Assembly: GCA_039545355.1 (NCBI GenBank)
Contig: BCJJ01000021.1
Location: 372,001-436,000 of the forward strand
DNA length: 64,000 nucleotides
Source of the DNA: Trichosporon coremiiforme
Lineage: Eukaryota; Basidiomycota; Tremellomycetes; Trichosporonales; Trichosporonaceae
Reading direction: 5' to 3'
The notes beneath the pieces were generated by a model that saw only the letters and a list, made by a program, of their open reading frames with translations, did no database searches and was not told the DNA's origin. A program made the translations under genes and the position numbers. Shown in pieces: positions 57,888 through 64,000 of this stretch; within the stretch, counting starts at the first letter, position 1, and every line of letters begins with the position of its first letter.

Positions 57888-60800
57888 AAGATATAAACAT
57901 CAATTTTAGAGTCGGGCGGGCCCCGACGATAGCAAATTCGTACCACCACCACCCCGCATATCAACTCAACAGTATTACAACTCTAGCATTAGTTTCCCGC
58001 TCTCTCGTCGACAAGTGTCTCTTAGTTTCCTCAAGTTTTGCATCATGTCTCGCTCTCAATCCACGTATCTCATCTGGTAGTTGGTTAACGACCTGCAATG
58101 TATATGATTATGATCTGTTACGACGTGTTGCCATGTCTAGGCCACTGGAACTGGTGTAGCGGAAATCTGGCTGAAACTGGCTGAGACGGGTTTGGGCCAG
58201 ACTCGCGCTGCGGAATGTGACGTTTCGAGTCGGAATGCTGGAACCGGCAGAGGAATGTGGAGGACCACGTTCGGTGAGTTGGTGATGTGTCAGACTAAAA
58301 CGTGTTACGTTGTTCCGTGGCGCGTGCGCGCTTTCGGCGGTCGCGAGCAGTGTGCTGGAACCGTGCTTTTCGGAGGAGAGGTGAAACGGTCGATCACGCG
58401 GGGTCAGTCCTTCGTGTATGCATCCTGCCAGAAGAGGCAGGGGGATACTTCGGGGCGCTTCTGGCAGTTGCCGGAAGGAGTAAGAGCGTTCAAAAACTGG
58501 GCGTGTGGGGGCGTTCGAGGCCATGGTCTGGCGCGCTGGCGCAGCTGGCGTCTCGGCAGGCTCGGACTACCAGAAGCGGAAGTCGGCGGAAAAGGGGGTT
58601 GTCGCGGACGGAGCATATGACGCCCCCCGCTCTGACGCCCCGCGGAGGGCGGAGGACGGGGGTGCAAGCGGGGCGCATGCATGAAATGCATGATTGTCTG
58701 GGACGTCTGGGCCGCTGGGTCGCGGGTCTGAGCGTACGTGCGCCATGTTGGTCATGGGCGAGAGACCACACGTTAACACGTTAGTGCATGCAAGGGGGTG
58801 CGTCAGTGCGATAACGGCAGCGGCTGCAACGGCAGGCGGAATCGAGAACACCGAGATACCGATCTGACACTAGAGCAGTGCACATAGCGGGGAATAGGCT
58901 GTACGTAGACTGTGCGTGCCTGCGCGCCACTCTGCCGCTCGTAATGACACTAGGACTGGCGCCGATACGAGCGGCGAGCGGACCGACGTCGGTACGTCAG
59001 AGCGCCTGTGCCAGTGCCCCAGCAGTGGTGAGGTATAGACTGCGGCTGGCCGCGGCAGCAGGACGGCGGATGACGCTGCCATGACACCAGTGCTTTGACA
59101 GAGTGACAGAGTGTACAGCGCGGCTACTCGTGCTACGCGGCTGCAGAGAAGCCGGCGAGGAAGGTCAGATGGCATGGAGAGATGCGCGCATACACCTTTC
59201 GCAGCATGTGCAGAACATGCAGGTGCATGAGGAGGAGTGAAGGGCGCCGATGAGCAGACGAGATCACGAGATTCGAGTGGGAGAGCTAAGTGGCCGAGTG
59301 GGGTGGATCGTGGATCCGTTGGAAAGAGGATGGGGCGCATGTGCTTCCGCGTCTGGCTGGCGTCTGGCGTAGCTGGGGTAGCTAACGCAAAACTTACTGC
59401 GTGGGCGGTGAGGCGCTTTTGGGGCTGATCAGCGCCGCAGGGTATGGGGTTGCAGAGGGTAGGGTCGTGCACATGCATGTCAGACACAGCCCGTGTCAGC
59501 GTAACGCAGTGCAGCACATGGTGCATTTCCTTCATGAATTGGGCGATGCAGCGGCCAGGAGCCCGAGGTTAGGAGATGGCCGACGTGCAGAGGTATCGAT
59601 GGAGATCTGAGGTCGAGGTGGAGACGACTCCGACTCTGCATCGGTGGAGAACCGAGGACCCCAACGAGGCGATAAGCCGTATCAGAGTTGAAGCTTTTGT
59701 CTCTGATGGGAGCCTGACGCTGTTAGACTGCGCCGTGCGTGTTCTCTAGGCGTTATCAGAGTTGACCCCGGCGCCGCCCCGGCGTCGGTGCGTCGTCTTG
59801 TCAGAAGCATAACGCTCTATGCATTACTCCTGGCGATCCTTGCAACTGTGCTTGCCTGCCAGCAGTATGCCTCGTTACCCCCATCTGTGCCGTTGTTGTA
59901 GCTGCCTTTGAACCCCGCAGCGCGTCGCCAGTCAACGGCAGTTACCGAACGGCACTGCCCGCAAGGGCCAGAAGATGCGTAGGCCTTATCGTTATCCCCG
60001 CGCGCAGGTGCCTTTGATTCCGAGCGACAACCCGTACGACCCGTACGACCCTTTGCGCATCACATCTTGTCCTAATCCTGCAATGTACTGCACGTTCTTC
60101 CGCTCTGTCAAAAGCTCCGTAAGCTCCGCGCATAACCTCCGCATAGTAACGCCTGTTTCAAGGGGTAAGGCGCTTGCCCAGCTTGTCCAAGGCTCGTTTC
60201 AGGCATGTCAACGATGAAGAAGAGGGGAGAGGAGAGCTCGTTTCAGATAAGGTTGGCTTCGAAACCCTGCGAAGTTCTCGGAGCAGCTTTCAGTACGGCA
60301 GTCTGGATGGTTCCTTAGCGACTTCCACCTGTCTACGCATGTGTTTACACGCGCCTTCTTACGGTGCCGTTTACGATAAAGAGCACCGCCAAACGGCCGG
60401 GGCTACCGGGCCAACGGGGTGGTCGATTCGGCGGCTTCCATGACCTTGTCTTCGGTAAGTTTGCGGGATGCGGGATCCTCGCAAAGCCGACGCGAAGTCT
60501 ATGCACAGCCTATGGACGATAAACATCACTAGCTCATGTTCTTCTGCCTTCTCTGACTCTCTCAGTGCCACTGATTGAAGACGGTGGCCCATGTGCATCC
60601 AACCGTCACGTTATTGACATCCGCTGCGTGACTGCCGCGGCCACCATTTCAGACCTCGAATGCTGATCTGCTAATTGTCGCCGCATAATGCCCATTTGCG
60701 CCTGCTGCTGACTGACAATGTCAGCCTCGTAGCCTCATGCATTCATTACGTTCTGGAAATCCTAACTCTGATCTGTCTCTCTCGTCACCGTCTCCACTGA

Positions 60801-61015
60801 CCTCGTCGGTCTGATTAACTCAAGCTCTATGTTTCTCGCCTACTCCTCTATGACACTGATACTGATGCTAGTGCTGATGCTCATACTGGTTCTGATTCTG
60901 ATTCTGATTCTGGGGTCGGGCGCGCAAGTTCTGCTGATTGACACACAAGTTGACCGCGCCTGCGTGCCCTCACTGGACGACCTCGCCTCGCTCGTCCGCT
61001 GCACTCACGCCGCGC
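57888..61015. other. Gene-free region between convergent genes
   Basis: About 3.1 kb between the 3' ends of the CENP-B-type gene and SEC16. The longest open frame (58870-59535, minus strand, 221 codons) gives a composition-biased peptide without motifs, and I do not call it. A short (TTCTGA)n-type microsatellite occupies about 60890-60913. Nothing else was recognised. Confidence 0.5.
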
Positions 61016-64000
61016 TCATTCCTTGTTGAACACGTCGACGTAGCGGTTCGCGCCACGCTTCTTCTTCGCGATGCCCGAGGCCGGGCGGCCGCTTGGCGGA
61101 CGGTTCAGGAGGTCGTCGAGCGATGCGATCTGCGGCTTGGCGCCGGGCGTGGGCGTGCCGCTGCTAGGCGGTCCGCCCGTGGGCGGGCGCGAAGGGCCAC
61201 TGCTGTGTGGCGGTCCACTGGGTCCGGACGGGGACGCCGTCGATGTGGGGGGCATGCTGCTGCTGCCGGCGGGACGGTCGGACGACGGCCGGCTCGCGGG
61301 GGACGCGGTGCTGGCTCGCGGGGGCGGGGGCGGGGCCGCAGCGGCAGCAGAGGGCTTCTCGGCGCCCTTGACGAGCCAGCGCTTAAGCTCCGGGTCGTAG
61401 TACATCTTGCTCTCCTCGCCGAGGTTGGCGCGGACAGGGCCGCTTGACTCGCCGTCCTTCTTTCCGCCGAACCAGCCGCCGAACCACCCTTTCTTGCCCT
61501 GCTGATCGGCCTTTTTCGGCTCCTCCTTCGGTGCGGGCTTCGGTTCCTCCTTCTTCGGCGGGGCGTAGGCGTCCTGCTGCGCTGAGGGCTCATCGGCGAC
61601 CTTGGGCGTGCGATCGCGAGACAGCGCAGAGTTGCCAAAGCCAAGGTCCTCGTCATCGTCGTCCCAGGCAGGCTCGGACTTCTTCGCTGGCGCGTAGTTC
61701 TGCGTCGGGGCCGCAGGCGTGATAGGGGCTGGCGTGAAACCGGCCATCGGCGAAATGAAGCCAGCGTCGTCGCCACCAGAAATGTCCGTCGGTGCCGACT
61801 GACTCTGGTCATGGGAATCATTCAAGCCTTCCCAAGGCGCGTAGCTGCCTGATGCAGCAGAGGCAGGACCACCGTATGGCTCGTAGCCAGTGCTGGTGCT
61901 GGTGGTGTTGCCGGTGGACATGGGATTGAATGAGCCCTCGCCTTCAACGGTTGACGAAGCACGAGACACGCCGGCCGAGGGGTTCGGCGAGATGGCGCTG
62001 AAGTGCGAGAACGGACCGACGGGAACAGTGGATCCGGTGGACGTCGGGGCGGTGGCCTTCTTAGGGGCCGCTTGGCCCTCATCCTCACCGGCAATGAACT
62101 TGGTGAGGCGTCCCTCGATCCAAGACCCGATCGTCGCGCCACCCTTCGACTTGCTCCGTCCGAGGCCGCGAGACGGGTTGGCGGAAGGCGTTCCGGTCAG
62201 ACGCTCGAGAAGGTCCTCCATGCCCGCCCTGAGATGAGGCGGGAGGGTGGTCTTAGCACCCTTCGCCGTCGGCTTGGCCGCAGTCTCAATGGCCTCGCAG
62301 TAGCGCTTTGCCTGGTCCGCGTCTCCGAGCTCGGCAGCGCGCCATGCACGCTGCAGCTTAAACGGCAGCAGCTCCGGAAGCGTGACGTTCGGTGCCTCCG
62401 CGCCCTTGGGAACGGGGACGAGGCTGCGCGCGTACTCGGCGATCTCGGCAAAAATGGTGCCGTCCTCGTCGCGGGCGTCCTCGACAAACTTGATGTGGCG
62501 CGTCATGGCTGCCGGCGACATGTCGCTGAAGGGCGAGTTGGGCGAGAGGAGGAAGCAGACCTGGGCGACACTGCGAAGACCAGCACGCTCGAAGCGCGCA
62601 CCGAGGTCGTCGAGGCAGACAAGGTCGGTGGGCTTTCCGTTCAGGAGGACGCCGGCGATGACCTCGCGCCACTTGTCCGTTGTGGGGTCATCGGTGATGT
62701 TAGCAGCCGAGAACAGCCCTTCGACGGTGGACGGGTTGAGGCCAGCGTAGACCATGTACGTCGCCTTGATACCGGCGGAGTGTGGGTCGTTTCCAAGCTC
62801 GGCGGAGCTGAACTTGGTGACCATCTCTCGCCAGAGATCGGGGCCAACAGAGCTGGCGATGAGCAAGGCGTGCGACCAGAGACCGGCCGCGGCGGCCAAC
62901 TGGGCCGCTTCACGCTTGTCACCCGCCAGGAGCATGGCCGACAGCTGGCTCAGCTGAGAGGCGCTGGCACGGGCTCCGCCAGGAGCGTGCGTAGCGCCCA
63001 GGCCGTTGGCGTGAGCGGGAGTGGCAATGTCCGACGCAGGAGACTGCAGCGCATCGCGGATGGCCTCCTGTGCCTTGGGGGTGCCGAAGAAGCGGCCGTC
63101 ACCCTCGACCAAAGCGGTCAGAAGCCTGAGGATGACAAGCTTGGCCTCCTCGTCACGACGCTTCTTGTTAGCCGAGGTCTTGAGATAGGGCAGACCACGC
63201 TCAATCTCCTCCGCCCGGGACGTGAGGTACGACATGACAGCGTCACGGCGCTTCTTGTCGCCCGCTGCACCCTTCGGAGTTGAAGGGTCGTGAACAAGGG
63301 GACCGGGGAACTGGACAGTGCTGGTGGTAAGAGCGCTGGACTCGACAACCTCCGGAACGGGGCGAAGCGTCACGAGTCCGCGGTGCGAAGCGTAGCCGTA
63401 CGACGGGGCATCGACCGAGTCGTCACCCGTACCAGGGAAGGCGGTAACGAGGAAGCCGCCAAAGCCGAAGCGGGCGATGGGCACGTTGCGAGCCGTGGGC
63501 GAGCACCTTCCAAGAAGGTCCTCGGACACTGGTCGCTGCTCCAGGACCTGCTGAGGGACGTAGGTGGCGTCAATGGAGCCGGCGCGACCGAAGTAGTTGT
63601 TGGTCGGCGGGGTCGCAGTTCGAACATCGTCGTACGGATTCATCGGAGAGAACGTGGGGTCCGCAGACTTCTGTCCCGCGTAAGGCGATGGCTCATAAGG
63701 CGACGGTTCATAAGACGCTGACCGGTTCAGAGCAGGAGGAGCACTGGGACCCCCGCCGCCAAAGCCGTGAGTGCTCTTCTGCGGCGACGTAGAGAGTCCA
63801 AAGGGGTTATAGTCAACGCTGTGAGATTGCTTCTTCGGTGAGGCTGATAAACCGTAAGGACTGTAGTCGACATTTTGAGACGCTTTCTTGGGCGAAGTCG
63901 AGGGGCCGTACGGGCTGTAGTCAATACTCTGCGACGGCTCCTTCGGCGACGCCGAAGGGCCGTAGGGGTTGTAGTCAGAGGTAGCCTGCCGGGACGGCGC
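61016..64000 (-). CDS. SEC16: SEC16, COPII/ER-exit-site scaffold (partial at right edge)
   Basis: Peripheral ER scaffold that organises COPII coat assembly at ER exit sites. The minus-strand frame is open from 64000 to the stop at 61016 (994 codons) without an intron; the start lies beyond the window. The first visible part holds four 18-residue repeats (DYNPYGPSASPK type). A central conserved domain follows, starting ARFGFGGFLVTAFPG (the region before the ACE1 element). The helical ACE1/Sec23-binding segment contains QLSAMLLAGDKREAAQLAA, LWSHALLIASSVGPDLWREM and WREVIAGVLLNG. The C-terminal part is disordered and Pro/Ser-rich with GKKGWFGGWFGGKK and EESKMYYDPELKRWLVKG, a known Sec16 C-terminal signature. 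It ends RYVDVFNKE. Long antisense frames here are shadows. Confidence 0.95.
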   Translation of the reverse strand, partial: APSRQATSDYNPYGPSASPKEPSQSIDYSPYGPSTSPKKASQNVDYSPYGLSASPKKQSHSVDYNPFGLSTSPQKSTHGFGGGGPSAPPALNRSASYEPSPYEPSPYAGQKSADPTFSPMNPYDDVRTATPPTNNYFGRAGSIDATYVPQQVLEQRPVSEDLLGRCSPTARNVPIARFGFGGFLVTAFPGTGDDSVDAPSYGYASHRGLVTLRPVPEVVESSALTTSTVQFPGPLVHDPSTPKGAAGDKKRRDAVMSYLTSRAEEIERGLPYLKTSANKKRRDEEAKLVILRLLTALVEGDGRFFGTPKAQEAIRDALQSPASDIATPAHANGLGATHAPGGARASASQLSQLSAMLLAGDKREAAQLAAAAGLWSHALLIASSVGPDLWREMVTKFSSAELGNDPHSAGIKATYMVYAGLNPSTVEGLFSAANITDDPTTDKWREVIAGVLLNGKPTDLVCLDDLGARFERAGLRSVAQVCFLLSPNSPFSDMSPAAMTRHIKFVEDARDEDGTIFAEIAEYARSLVPVPKGAEAPNVTLPELLPFKLQRAWRAAELGDADQAKRYCEAIETAAKPTAKGAKTTLPPHLRAGMEDLLERLTGTPSANPSRGLGRSKSKGGATIGSWIEGRLTKFIAGEDEGQAAPKKATAPTSTGSTVPVGPFSHFSAISPNPSAGVSRASSTVEGEGSFNPMSTGNTTSTSTGYEPYGGPASAASGSYAPWEGLNDSHDQSQSAPTDISGGDDAGFISPMAGFTPAPITPAAPTQNYAPAKKSEPAWDDDDEDLGFGNSALSRDRTPKVADEPSAQQDAYAPPKKEEPKPAPKEEPKKADQQGKKGWFGGWFGGKKDGESSGPVRANLGEESKMYYDPELKRWLVKGAEKPSAAAAAPPPPPRASTASPASRPSSDRPAGSSSMPPTSTASPSGPSGPPHSSGPSRPPTGGPPSSGTPTPGAKPQIASLDDLLNRPPSGRPASGIAKKKRGANRYVDVFNKE
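63761..63976 (-). repeat. Four tandem 54-bp (18-residue) repeats in SEC16
   Basis: Consecutive copies begin DYNPYGPSASPK, DYSPYGPSTSPK, DYSPYGLSASPK and DYNPFGLSTSPQ, each 18 residues. The array may extend to more copies, since the window ends only 24 nt before the first visible copy. Two shorter YEPSP units follow. Confidence 0.85.

Noticed and set aside
58870..59535. 221-codon open frame on the minus strand
   Set aside because: Composition-biased peptide with no recognisable motif; it probably arises by chance in GC-rich spacer DNA.
60240..60290. tRNA-like B box (GGCTTCGAAACC)
   Set aside because: No matching acceptor or anticodon stem upstream; the same applies to GGTCGAACC-like strings at about 5046 and CTCGAACC at about 17357, which lie in coding exons.
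62003..63283. 426-codon open frame on the + strand
   Set aside because: Antisense shadow of SEC16.

Overview
The window is nuclear DNA from a fungus, most likely a basidiomycete yeast of the Tremellomycetes (Trichosporonales is my best guess; order-level placement is inference). The reasons are GC-rich coding sequence, intron-rich genes of typical fungal size, and basidiomycete-like orthologues. Most introns are extremely short (35 of the 49 I could define are 50 nt or less, many 32-40 nt), with a CTGAC/CTAAC branch motif almost touching the 3' AG. I rebuilt 18 protein genes by splicing exons so that the frame and known family motifs join. One intron-containing tRNA gene and one decayed gene are also present.

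Layout. 1-3139 (-): N-terminal third of PRP8, running off the left edge. 3641-4866 (+): SurE-like phosphatase. 5002-5891 (-): cystinosin-like PQ-loop transporter. 6435-7693 (-): GST-like protein. 8368-12008 (-): TRP/Flc-like membrane protein. 14033-16391 (-): Nup2-like nucleoporin. 16883-21734 (+): Ubp2-type deubiquitinase. 21801-24115 (-): ESF1 rRNA-processing factor. 24485-28370 (+): Vps3/Vps39-type tethering subunit. 28490-29599 (-): mitochondrial FAD oxidoreductase (Cyc2-like). 30608-31110 (-): NDUFA4/MLRQ-type subunit. 31726-34106 (+): a fused tyrosyl-tRNA synthetase/SAICAR synthetase. 34297-34862 (-): orphan single-pass membrane protein. 35209-36434 (+): ESSS/NDUFB11-like complex I subunit. 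37194-40403 (+): CSL (CBF1/Su(H)/LAG-1) transcription factor. 41480-42268 (+): protein of unknown function. 43672-44880 (+): C1D/Rrp47 exosome cofactor. 45096-45204 (-): tRNA-Glu(CTC). 45205-56162: about 11 kb almost without genes, holding a frameshifted F-box-like relic, a perfect 21-bp inverted repeat and a palindromic microsatellite. 56163-57887 (+): CENP-B-type HTH regulator. 61016-64000 (-): SEC16, running off the right edge.

The genes are a mixed housekeeping set (splicing, nuclear pore, ribosome biogenesis, exosome, COPII and endosomal traffic, respiratory chain). Five head-to-head pairs share short intergenic promoters: PRP8/SurE, NUP2/UBP2, ESF1/VPS3, NDUFA4/TyrRS-SAICAR and orphan TM protein/NDUFB11.

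The most unusual item is the continuous reading frame joining a complete cytosolic tyrosyl-tRNA synthetase to a complete SAICAR synthetase (yeast Ade1). It links tRNA charging and de novo purine synthesis in one 782-residue polypeptide, and I know of no description of this combination.
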